From DATKQJ01 sp035534295 (lineage in GTDB: Bacteria; Chloroflexota; Dormibacteria; Dormibacterales; Dormibacteraceae), in NCBI GenBank assembly GCA_035534295.1, contig DATLSE010000007.1, positions 1 through 22,947 on the forward strand: a stretch of 22,947 bases of DNA. The letters are read 5' to 3'. Of this stretch, positions 16,266 through 21,339 are shown piece by piece. Below the pieces are notes generated by a model. It made no database searches and had not been told where the DNA came from. It saw nothing but the letters and a program-made list of their open reading frames with translations. The position numbers were made by a program, and so were the translations under genes. Every line of letters begins with the position of its first letter. Position 1 is the stretch's first letter.

Positions 16266-16519
16266 GGGCTCGGAGCCCCGCGTCGGTCTTGACGCACCTT
16301 CCGGACATACTCATCGGTCGAGCCGATATCCCCCCGGTCCGCCCAGATGCCCGCGACGCCGGCCAGGGCACGCTCGAAGTCGTCCACCTCGCCAACTCGC
16401 GCCAGCTTCTCATCGATCGCGTCTCGGATGATTTCCGAGACCGACTTGGCAGAGGTCTTGGCAGCGGCCCGGAGCTGAGCAACCTGTCCGTCATCAAGGT
16501 AGATCTGAGTGCGGCGCAT
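16262..16519 (-). CDS. vapB: VapB-type ribbon-helix-helix antitoxin
   Basis: From the ATG at 16519 the protein has 85 residues: an N-terminal ribbon-helix-helix DNA-binding part (MRRTQIYLDDGQVAQL, then SAKSVSEIIRDAIDEKLA) and an acidic, flexible toxin-binding tail (VDDFERALAGVAGIWADRG, then STDEYVRKVRQDR). It neutralises the VapC encoded directly downstream and represses its own promoter. A longer in-frame start at 16729 exists, but it adds non-conserved sequence and would run through the operator and repeat copy C. The palindrome and -10 box just upstream favour the ATG at 16519, with a nearly leaderless transcript. Confidence 0.88.
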   Translation of the reverse strand: MRRTQIYLDDGQVAQLRAAAKTSAKSVSEIIRDAIDEKLARVGEVDDFERALAGVAGIWADRGDIGSTDEYVRKVRQDRRGAPSP

Positions 16520-16521
16520 GA

Positions 16522-16536
16522 TGTATGTATCATACA
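16522..16536 (-). promoter_or_regulatory. vapBC promoter with operator palindrome
   Basis: TGTATG and CATACA flank a 3-bp centre as an inverted repeat. On the minus strand the same sequence contains the -10 hexamer TATGAT (16534-16529), nine bases before the vapB ATG. Binding of VapBC here would block the promoter directly. No good -35 is visible. Confidence 0.6.
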
Positions 16537-16721
16537 CCACCGAGAAGCGCCGTCCTCCTGGCGGCCATGCGTTCTGCGCCTGCTCGATGAGGCCGATCAC
16601 ACGAGCAGCGACGCGATTGCGGTGGGTGGAGAGAACCGGCACCTCCTTCGTGCCAAGGGCTACCACCAGTTCGTCGGGATCGGCACCAACCCGGCGCACT
16701 CGGGGGGCAGGCCAGGAGCGG

Positions 16722-16750
16722 TTGGGCATCGTCGACGCCTTTCAAGAGCT
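16722..16750 (+). repeat. Dispersed island repeat, copy C (partly diverged)
   Basis: TTGGGCATCGTCGACGCCTT, followed by TCAAGAGCT, keeps the core order GGGCATCGT-GACG-CTTTC with several substitutions. It separates the vapBC module from the Rhs remnant and hipBA. Confidence 0.6.
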
Positions 16751-16794
16751 GGACTCCGAGCGGGCGGCGGCGATGCCGTGCGGTACGACGGCGC

Positions 16795-16997
16795 TGGGTC
16801 CGCTTCTCCAGGTAGGTGAAGCTCCCGTCGGCGTTCTAGGTCAGGGTGGCCATCACCATTCGGGGGCGGAGCAGGTCCCGCTTACCTGCGTGAAGGGGAT
16901 CTGGCTTCCGTTGCCCAAGACCACGGTCGCGGTGCCCGCGCTGGAGTTCACGACCAGGTGCGTGCCGTAGCTGAGGGTCCACTCATCCCCCACCGCT
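16795..16997 (-). pseudogene. Rhs/YD-repeat-type protein remnant
   Basis: On the minus strand the sequence reads VGDEWTLSYGTHLVV, NSSAGTATVVLGNGSQIPFT and, after a frameshift, VMATLT-stop-NADGSFTYLEK. This matches the conserved segment of Rhs-like proteins ('GxGWTLSY...VtLGNGsqvpFt...a.lt.n.DGSFtft...'). It has at least one frameshift (near 16860) and one in-frame stop (about 16837), with neither end preserved. It shares the repeat interval with hipBA. The 465-bp stretch 16537-17002 otherwise holds only repeat copy C; 16540-16720 has an open minus-strand frame with no recognisable domain. Confidence 0.6.
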
Positions 16998-17002
16998 GCT
17001 GG

Positions 17003-18259
17003 TCAGGCTAGAGCCGATCCGCCGCCGAGCGCCACGCCCTGAAGGAACCGTGTTGCACGCGCCCTAACTAGATCTCGCACGTCCTTCCGGAGGTCCTCGC
17101 TGGCAGCGGCGGCCAGAAGTCGCTCGGCAAGGTCGCTGCTCACACGCTCTGAACGTCTACGGTCGTGGTGCCAGCGCTCAGCTTCAGCGACCAGATCATC
17201 ACGCTTCACCGCCGCCAGGGATGACACGCCGTTGGCGGTCATGGCCAGCTCCGCGCGGAGGTTCTGCCAGAGCAGGGTCGGAACGGTGTCGTAGACCGGC
17301 GCCAGCGTGATCCGCCCTGGCGCTGGATGGAGAAGGGAGACGTTGCGGCCGTGGGCGTCGGCGTTGCCGATGGTCGCGTTGAAGGTGGTGAGCGAGAGAA
17401 GCTGGTCTAGATCAGCGGCAGGGGTGGCCGAATGCCTGTCGAGCAGGCCGGCGATCTCGACCAGGCGCGGCCCGCCCGCCCGCTCATACCTGCCCCGACC
17501 CTGGTCCGCATCCGGATTGCGCGCGAGGGCCTGGCAGGCGTCCTCCTGATGGATGCGGCTGACGCTGCCGTCCTCCTCCTGGCGCCGGTCGAAGCGCGAG
17601 ACGATCAGGCAAGGGATGTTGGCGATCGTCTCGACCACGATGTCCACGGTGGTCAGCCCTACGGCGCGTGCAAGCCTGAGGCAGCTCGCCTCGGCTTCGA
17701 TCAGCCCCGGGTATCTGCGATCTTCGATCTTCAGGATGTGGGTCGATGGAAGACCGCTGACCGGCCTGGCCCAGAGACCGTCCTCCAGCTTCACGAGCAG
17801 CAGCTTGTCCTGAAGACCCGCGATCGACAGCTCGCTGTCGTCGTAGATCGCCAGCGGTCGATCGGGAAGCGCGAGCACCTCTGCCTCCAGGCCCTCGGCG
17901 GTATATGGCACGAAGCGTCCCGCGCGCGGCGCCGGGGCCTCGGCTGAAATCACGGCTGCGCCCGCCACGTCACGGCCCAGGCGACCGAGCAGCGCGCGTA
18001 CGTCGGTCACCGACACGCCCATGGACCCCGCGACCGCAAGCCGATGGCCGCCCTCGGGCAGCAGGCCCGCTGCGAACACGCTCGCGTCCTGGCGCTTGCG
18101 CATCAGCGGCAGCGAGCACGACAGGAGCGGAATGTTCGCGGGCCACGTCTCCAGCGCCTCGTCGGTGTACGCGCACTGGATGATCCACGGCCTGGGCGCT
18201 GTGAACTGAGCGATCCGGCGGCCGTACAGCCAGACGCCGAGCAGCTCAGGGCGTGGCAT
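17003..18259 (-). CDS. hipA: HipA family serine/threonine kinase toxin
   Basis: The 418-residue protein has the full HipA layout. The N-terminal HipA_N part (about 1-100) includes GLLPEGGHRLAVAGSMGVS. The kinase core has SELSIAGLQDKLLL at 142-155 (the loop bearing the autophosphorylation serine in E. coli HipA), ATP-binding Lys177 in THILKIED, RIHQEDACQALA, the catalytic GNADAHGRNVSLL (Asp301, Asn306) and the metal-binding YDTVPT (Asp324). E. coli HipA phosphorylates glutamyl-tRNA synthetase to induce persistence; the target here is unknown. The ATG overlaps the hipB frame by 14 nt, so the two are coupled. All key residues are present. Confidence 0.92.
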   Translation of the reverse strand: MPRPELLGVWLYGRRIAQFTAPRPWIIQCAYTDEALETWPANIPLLSCSLPLMRKRQDASVFAAGLLPEGGHRLAVAGSMGVSVTDVRALLGRLGRDVAGAAVISAEAPAPRAGRFVPYTAEGLEAEVLALPDRPLAIYDDSELSIAGLQDKLLLVKLEDGLWARPVSGLPSTHILKIEDRRYPGLIEAEASCLRLARAVGLTTVDIVVETIANIPCLIVSRFDRRQEEDGSVSRIHQEDACQALARNPDADQGRGRYERAGGPRLVEIAGLLDRHSATPAADLDQLLSLTTFNATIGNADAHGRNVSLLHPAPGRITLAPVYDTVPTLLWQNLRAELAMTANGVSSLAAVKRDDLVAEAERWHHDRRRSERVSSDLAERLLAAAASEDLRKDVRDLVRARATRFLQGVALGGGSALA

Positions 18260-18509
18260 CGTCCTCGTCCAGGGAGACGGTCAGGTGCCCCCCCGCCCGC
18301 CGAAGCGCCCTCAGCATGTGCTCGAGCACACTGGAGGATCGCCCCGACTCAATCTGCGCGAGGTACACCCGGGAGATACCGGCCTGCTGCGCGAATTCCT
18401 CCTGCGTGAGACCCCTCTCATGGCGGATCTCAGCGATCGCTCGGCCCATATCATCTCCAGAACGGATAGCCCATCGCCGAGCAGGTCGGCCGCCAGTCAG
18501 TTGTGACAT
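18246..18509 (-). CDS. hipB: HipB-type XRE antitoxin and autoregulator
   Basis: This small helix-turn-helix protein has its XRE domain at MGRAIAEIRHERGLTQEEFA, then QQAGISRVYLAQIESGRSSS, and an acidic tail (VSLDEDDATP). The ATG at 18509 gives 87 residues, about the size of E. coli HipB, and lies 9 bases after a strong -10 box, in line with the leaderless arrangement of the neighbouring antitoxins. An internal ATG at 18449, preceded by GGAG, would give 67 residues; an upstream GTG at 18518 lies before the expected transcript start. It overlaps hipA and should bind the three inverted repeats just upstream. Confidence 0.88.
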   Translation of the reverse strand: MSQLTGGRPARRWAIRSGDDMGRAIAEIRHERGLTQEEFAQQAGISRVYLAQIESGRSSSVLEHMLRALRRAGGHLTVSLDEDDATP

Positions 18510-18595
18510 TATCGTCACATTGTACCCGATAGCCGAGTTGTGACAACACTGTCACGACCGCGCCATATCCGGCGTTGTTACGAATATGTAGCAAC
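18500..18595 (-). promoter_or_regulatory. hipBA promoter with three 22-bp operators at 37-bp spacing
   Basis: Three inverted repeats share the 8-6-8 layout GTTGTGAC-N6-GTCACAAC: 18500-18521, 18537-18558 and 18574-18595. Their first bases are exactly 37 bp apart. The minus-strand promoter is TTGTCA (18546-18541), a 16-bp spacer and TACAAT (18524-18519), so the first site covers the -10 and start codon and the second covers the -35. The third has GTTGTTAC/GTAGCAAC arms and is the most diverged. This is classic autorepression by a HipBA complex. Confidence 0.8.
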
Positions 18596-18655
18596 TCGGC
18601 GCGCCGCCGGGGAGCCATCCGGCTGCCATCTGTCGAATAATGTGCACCCGCTGGG

Positions 18656-18690
18656 TTTGGCGGGGCATCGTAGATGTCTCTCGAACTTTC
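18656..18690 (+). repeat. Dispersed island repeat, copy D
   Basis: TTTGGCGGGGCATCGTAGAT, followed by GTCTCTCGAACTTTC, is a close copy with one transition in the core. It lies between the hipBA control region and the 3' end of mazF. Confidence 0.8.
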
Positions 18691-18718
18691 GCCTCGGTGA
18701 GCGAGCAGGGACCGCGGG

Positions 18719-19072
18719 TTATCGCTCGGCCGGGCAGGCCATAACTTCGGCCATGGCGCGGCAAAACTCGCGCCAACGTGCCGGTCCAACCCGGCCTGCA
18801 CGCCGCAACAACCTGTTGGCCGGAATGAGCTGGATGTTGTCGAGGTTGGCCACGCACCCGGGCTTGAGCCCTTCGGCTTTGCCCAGGGCGACCTCGGTTT
18901 GGAGATCACGAACCGTGGTCGTGACCGGCGCGACGAGAATTCGCGTGAGCTGCGACGCCACCCGGCGCCGTGTCAGGACGACCACCGGCTGCACCTTGTC
19001 GAGATCGGCCCACCACACGTCACCGTGGCCCAGCGCCTCGCGACCGGGTGGCGGCTGGCTGAGAGGGGTCAT
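18719..19072 (-). CDS. mazF: MazF/PemK-family endoribonuclease toxin (with altered catalytic Arg position)
   Basis: The 117-residue protein has the MazF fold: GHGDVWWADLDKVQPVVVLT, then ILVAPVTTTVRDLQTEVALG and GCVANLDNIQLIPANRL, then a C-terminal helix WREFCRAMAEVM. MazF toxins cut mRNA or rRNA at short sequences. The family's catalytic Arg before the Pro-Val strand (Arg25 in B. subtilis MazF, in VRPV) is Gln28 here (codon CAG at 18991-18989); the catalytic Thr is kept in APVT. The product may therefore be weak or inactive. The ATG overlaps the antitoxin stop as ATGA. It occupies the interval between repeat copies D and E. Confidence 0.88.
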   Translation of the reverse strand: MTPLSQPPPGREALGHGDVWWADLDKVQPVVVLTRRRVASQLTRILVAPVTTTVRDLQTEVALGKAEGLKPGCVANLDNIQLIPANRLLRRAGRVGPARWREFCRAMAEVMACPAER

Positions 19073-19350
19073 GCCGATTTGCGTCTCCGCTCCAGAGCCA
19101 GCTGAGCTACCTCGGACGGGATATCCCCGTCGTACGGCAGGTCCGGTCCGGGGGGAGCCTCCCAAGCCAGGTCAGGGTCATCCTCATAGGGATGGGCGGT
19201 CAGGGCAGCGAGCTCCCGCTCCTGTTCGAGACGCTCGATCAGCGCTGCCAGCGCGCGATCGAGGAGGCTGCTATCGGAGCCTGGCAAGAGCAGTCGCGCC
19301 CGATCCAAGGCTCCGGCATCGACAGTGGTTGATACTCGGGCTCGACCCAT
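19069..19350 (-). CDS. Antitoxin of the MazF toxin, probable ribbon-helix-helix type
   Basis: The 93-residue protein begins with a probable ribbon-helix-helix part (MGRARVSTTVDAGALDRARL, then SSLLDRALAALIERLEQE) and continues with an acidic, Pro-rich tail suited to wrapping the toxin (HPYEDDPDLAWEAPPGPDLP). It lies directly before mazF with an ATGA overlap and would neutralise it and repress the pair. The ATG at 19350 is eight bases after a CATAAT -10 box and has no Shine-Dalgarno, so translation is probably leaderless. It is divergent from the Phd-VapC module. Confidence 0.82.
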   Translation of the reverse strand: MGRARVSTTVDAGALDRARLLLPGSDSSLLDRALAALIERLEQERELAALTAHPYEDDPDLAWEAPPGPDLPYDGDIPSEVAQLALERRRKSA

Positions 19351-19368
19351 GCCACGAATTATGCCACG
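19349..19368 (-). promoter_or_regulatory. Antitoxin promoter flanked by tandem 8-bp repeats
   Basis: ATGCCACG occurs at 19349-19356 and again at 19361-19368 (12-bp step). Read on the minus strand, the -10 hexamer CATAAT (19363-19358) sits between them, eight bases before the ATG at 19350. Tandem repeats of this spacing suit a ribbon-helix-helix repressor bound over the promoter. Confidence 0.5.
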
Positions 19369-19426
19369 GTCGGAGTGCGCCGCTCCAATCGAACTGCCTG
19401 CGGGCGCCGCGGCCCGTGATGCCGGC

Positions 19427-19460
19427 GTGGCGGGGCATCGTAGACGTCTGTCGAACGTCG
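19427..19460 (+). repeat. Dispersed island repeat, copy E
   Basis: GTGGCGGGGCATCGTAGACG, followed by TCTGTCGAACGTCG, is a close copy with one change in the T run. It lies in the 145-bp region between the divergent mazF-antitoxin and phd promoters, and is the only copy located upstream of a gene start rather than near a 3' end. Confidence 0.8.
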
Positions 19461-19479
19461 CCAGCCTGACCGATTGTAG

Positions 19480-19485
19480 TATCAT
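19480..19485 (+). promoter_or_regulatory. Candidate -10 element of the phd-vapC operon
   Basis: TATCAT ends 10 bases before the phd ATG at 19496 (an overlapping TAGTAT lies at 19477-19482). No Shine-Dalgarno precedes the ATG, so the leader should be only a few bases long. No good -35 was found. Confidence 0.4.
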
Positions 19486-19495
19486 TTGTGGACAC

Positions 19496-19762
19496 ATGAT
19501 CCAAATCGGTGTCCGGCAGTTGAGAGAAGGTTTGTCGGGGGCGCTACGCCGAGTGCGTGCCGGAGAGACGCTGGAGGTCACGGATCACGGTCGCCCAGTC
19601 GCTCGGCTTGTGCCTGTGACCGCAGCCGCAGCGGGACTCGAGGATTTGGTCGCTGCGGGCACGCTGATCCCGGCGCAGGACCGCAGGCCCCTTCCTGAGC
19701 CTGTCGACCTGCCCTCCAGTATGAGTAGCGAGGAAGCCGTCGCCATTCTTCGCGGTGGTTGA
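19496..19762 (+). CDS. Phd/YefM-type antitoxin
   Basis: The 88-residue protein starts with the Phd/YefM DNA-binding fold (MIQIGVRQLREGLSGALRRV, then GETLEVTDHGRPVARLVPV) and ends with an acidic/Pro toxin-binding tail (LPEPVDLPSSMSSEEAVAIL). The ATG at 19496 is the natural start: the fold begins with it and a -10-like TATCAT lies 10 bases upstream without any Shine-Dalgarno. Its end overlaps the vapC start at 19755-19762, so the toxin is translationally coupled. It should repress its own operon and hold the downstream PIN toxin inactive. Confidence 0.88.
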   Translation: MIQIGVRQLREGLSGALRRVRAGETLEVTDHGRPVARLVPVTAAAAGLEDLVAAGTLIPAQDRRPLPEPVDLPSSMSSEEAVAILRGG

Positions 19763-20162
19763 GCGCCCCAGGGTCGTCTACCTCGACAGCTCGGCGATAG
19801 TGAAGTTGGTGGTCCGTGAGGCCGAGACGGGGGCGCTACGGACGTTCCTTGGATCTGCGGAACTGATCTCCAGCGTGGTGGCGACGGTCGAAGTCCCCAG
19901 AGCCGCATATCTCAAGACTGGAGATCCGGCGACCATTGGGCAAGCAGAGCAGGTATTGGCTCGGTTCTTCCTGGTCAACCTTGACGGCGGAATCCGAAGC
20001 CTGGCCGCCCGAGTCCAGCCTGCTGGACTGCCGACTCTCAATGCCATACATCTGGCCGCCGCGCTACAGGTCGGTTCGCGGATTGAAGCCGCAGTTATCT
20101 ACGACCAGCGACTCGCGGACGCCGTACGCAACGCCAACGTGGTCGTCCACGCCCCAAGCTAG
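19755..20162 (+). CDS. vapC: VapC-type PIN-domain toxin with Asp-to-Asn change at an acidic site
   Basis: The 135-residue PIN domain has Asp11 (VVYLDSSAIVKLV), Glu46 (VATVEVPRA) and Asp117 (VIYDQRLADA). At the third acidic position, where the family has TLDAIHLA, this protein has TLNAIHLA: Asn96, codon AAT at 20040-20042, one transition from GAT. PIN ribonucleases use these acidic side chains to hold metal ions, so activity may be reduced or lost. The start is a GTG inside the end of the phd gene. The other complete Phd-type module of the island (20234-20904) keeps the Asp. It lies between repeat copies E and F. Confidence 0.88.
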   Translation: MVERPRVVYLDSSAIVKLVVREAETGALRTFLGSAELISSVVATVEVPRAAYLKTGDPATIGQAEQVLARFFLVNLDGGIRSLAARVQPAGLPTLNAIHLAAALQVGSRIEAAVIYDQRLADAVRNANVVVHAPS

Positions 20163-20183
20163 CAACCGGGCCCGTCTCGAAGG

Positions 20184-20216
20184 CGATGGCTGGGCATCGT
20201 AGACGTCTTTCGAGCT
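20184..20216 (+). repeat. Dispersed island repeat, copy F
   Basis: CGATGGCTGGGCATCGTAGA, followed by CGTCTTTCGAGCT, is a close copy with the exact core of copy B. It lies between the convergent 3' ends of two vapC genes. Confidence 0.8.
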
Positions 20217-20233
20217 CTGGGTGAGGTCCGCCT

Positions 20234-20629
20234 TCAGGCCCCGGGGCTCAACACCGGAAGACCGAGTTCGCCGGCGGTCCGAAGCAGGCGCTGGTCGTAG
20301 CTGACGAAGGCCTGCAAATCCGCACCGACGCTCACAGCGGTGGCGATATGGATGGCGTCGAGCGTGCGCAAGTCCGGCTCGGCCAGCGCCGCGGCTGCGG
20401 CGCGTACCGGTGCGTCAATCTCCAATCGGTAAAGGCGAGCAAGGGTTGCCGACACGGCAGGCAATGCCTCCGGCGCGACCCGTCGGATCGCCCGAGTGAC
20501 CTCAACCTCGGCCAAGGACGAGCAGATCAACGGGATGCCGGGGCGCTGGTTGAGCCATCCCACGAGCTCCCGGGTCGCCGCCTCCAAGCGAACCAGCTTG
20601 ACCAGGGCGGCCGAGTCGAGGTAAATCAC
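20234..20629 (-). CDS. vapC: VapC-type PIN-domain toxin (acidic residues intact)
   Basis: The 131-residue PIN domain has all the expected acidic residues: Asp5 in MIYLDSAALVKLV, Glu in SSLAEVEVTRA, Asp in LRTLDAIHIATAV and Asp in VSYDQRLLRTA. It should be an active RNase when free. The GTG start overlaps the antitoxin stop as GTGA. It resembles the product of 19755-20162 in layout (both pair with Phd-type antitoxins and share the DAIH and YDQRL motifs), so the two modules are probably distant paralogues. Confidence 0.9.
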   Translation of the reverse strand: MIYLDSAALVKLVRLEAATRELVGWLNQRPGIPLICSSLAEVEVTRAIRRVAPEALPAVSATLARLYRLEIDAPVRAAAAALAEPDLRTLDAIHIATAVSVGADLQAFVSYDQRLLRTAGELGLPVLSPGA

Positions 20630-20904
20630 CAGCGCTCCTTAAGACGGGCTTCGGCCACTTCGTCTGAGGCCGAACGTGCGGTATCACCAGCCGCCACCGG
20701 TATCGGGATCGTCCCCCTTGCCTCGGGAGGTAGAGCTCGGCCTTCTTGCACTAAGCGACCAAGCAGACCCGGGGTGTCGGTAATCGGCACAACTCGGGCG
20801 ACGGGCGTACCGCGATCTGTGACCTCGATCACCTCTCCATTGCGGACCCGATCGATCACCCTCGACGCATGTTGGTTCAATTCCCGGATGCCAATTTGCT
20901 TCAC
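20626..20904 (-). CDS. Phd-type antitoxin (VapB role)
   Basis: From the GTG at 20904 the protein has 92 residues. The Phd/YefM fold starts at once (VKQIGIRELNQHASRVIDRV, then GEVIEVTDRGTPVARVVPI), and an acidic tail follows (SASDEVAEARLKERW). In-frame GTG codons at 20922 and 20925 lie inside the operator and before the expected transcript start, so I prefer 20904, which sits 7 bases after the TACAAT -10 box and would be translated from a leaderless message. It overlaps the toxin gene by GTGA. No repeat copy follows on its upstream side. Confidence 0.87.
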   Translation of the reverse strand: MKQIGIRELNQHASRVIDRVRNGEVIEVTDRGTPVARVVPITDTPGLLGRLVQEGRALPPEARGTIPIPVAAGDTARSASDEVAEARLKERW

Positions 20905-20910
20905 CCCGCC

Positions 20911-20939
20911 ATTGTAGGACACCACCTCCTACATTTGAA
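20911..20939 (-). promoter_or_regulatory. Promoter and perfect operator palindrome of the last vapBC module
   Basis: TGTAGGA (20913-20919) and TCCTACA (20927-20933) form a perfect inverted repeat around a 7-bp centre. The minus-strand promoter is TTCAAA (20939-20934), a 17-bp spacer and TACAAT (20916-20911), so the operator fills the spacer and overlaps the -10. The transcript should start at the GTG at 20904. Confidence 0.7.
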
Positions 20940-21041
20940 TTAGCGGAGGGAGAGGTGGCGGAGAGGGTGGTGTGAGAATTCAGGAGATAGTCCTCAGATG
21001 TCGCAAGACATAGTGCTCACCAACAAGCCGAAGGTGTTCAC

Positions 21042-21300
21042 GTGCCGGATCTGGGGCGCCACCTCGTCGACTCAGCGGTGACCGAGATCCAGCGAGCCGA
21101 GGCCGCGGACAGCCTGTACGGGCAGCTCCTGGAGACTGCTCCTGCCCGCATCCGGGACGCCCGACCGCGCTACGTCGATGCCGATCCCTATACCAAGCGA
21201 CTGCTCAACCACAACATGCTCGAGAGGATCGAGGTCAAGGACGGCCAACTCGTGTCCGTGGAGCTGAAACGGCCCGTCAACGGCCTTTTCCTATTGGCCG
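21042..21300 (+). pseudogene. Probable serine recombinase C-terminal remnant
   Basis: The open frame reads AVTEIQRAEAADSLYGQLLE, then DADPYTKRLLNHNMLERIEV and GQLVSVELKRPV. This resembles the coiled-coil and C-terminal end of large serine recombinases, where a helical 'LYGQLL...' region precedes 'R.LLNQA.FERI.V...g.v...EL..PF'. No catalytic resolvase domain or recombinase zinc region is present upstream, so this is a fragment. The assignment is by pattern and moderately certain. The stretch 20940-21041 between it and the vapBC promoter shows nothing recognisable. Confidence 0.5.
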
Positions 21301-21339
21301 GTTCAAATAAGGGCAGCTTGGCCGGGGGGACGGGACACT

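Noticed and set aside
16520..16729. N-terminal extension of VapB to 16729
   Set aside because: The added residues show no conservation pattern and would place the operator, promoter and part of repeat copy C inside the gene.
14605..20216. Dispersed repeats as integron attC sites
   Set aside because: They are only about 30 bp, lack the GTTRRRY/RYYYAAC core sites, and no integron integrase is present.
14605..20216. Dispersed repeats as LexA (SOS) boxes
   Set aside because: The core has TCGAA on one side but no matching GTTCG arm at the spacing of the actinobacterial LexA box, and the copies lie mostly at 3' ends.
14605..20216. CRISPR array
   Set aside because: Repeat spacing is 0.75-1.9 kb with genes between, not short spacers, and there are no cas genes.
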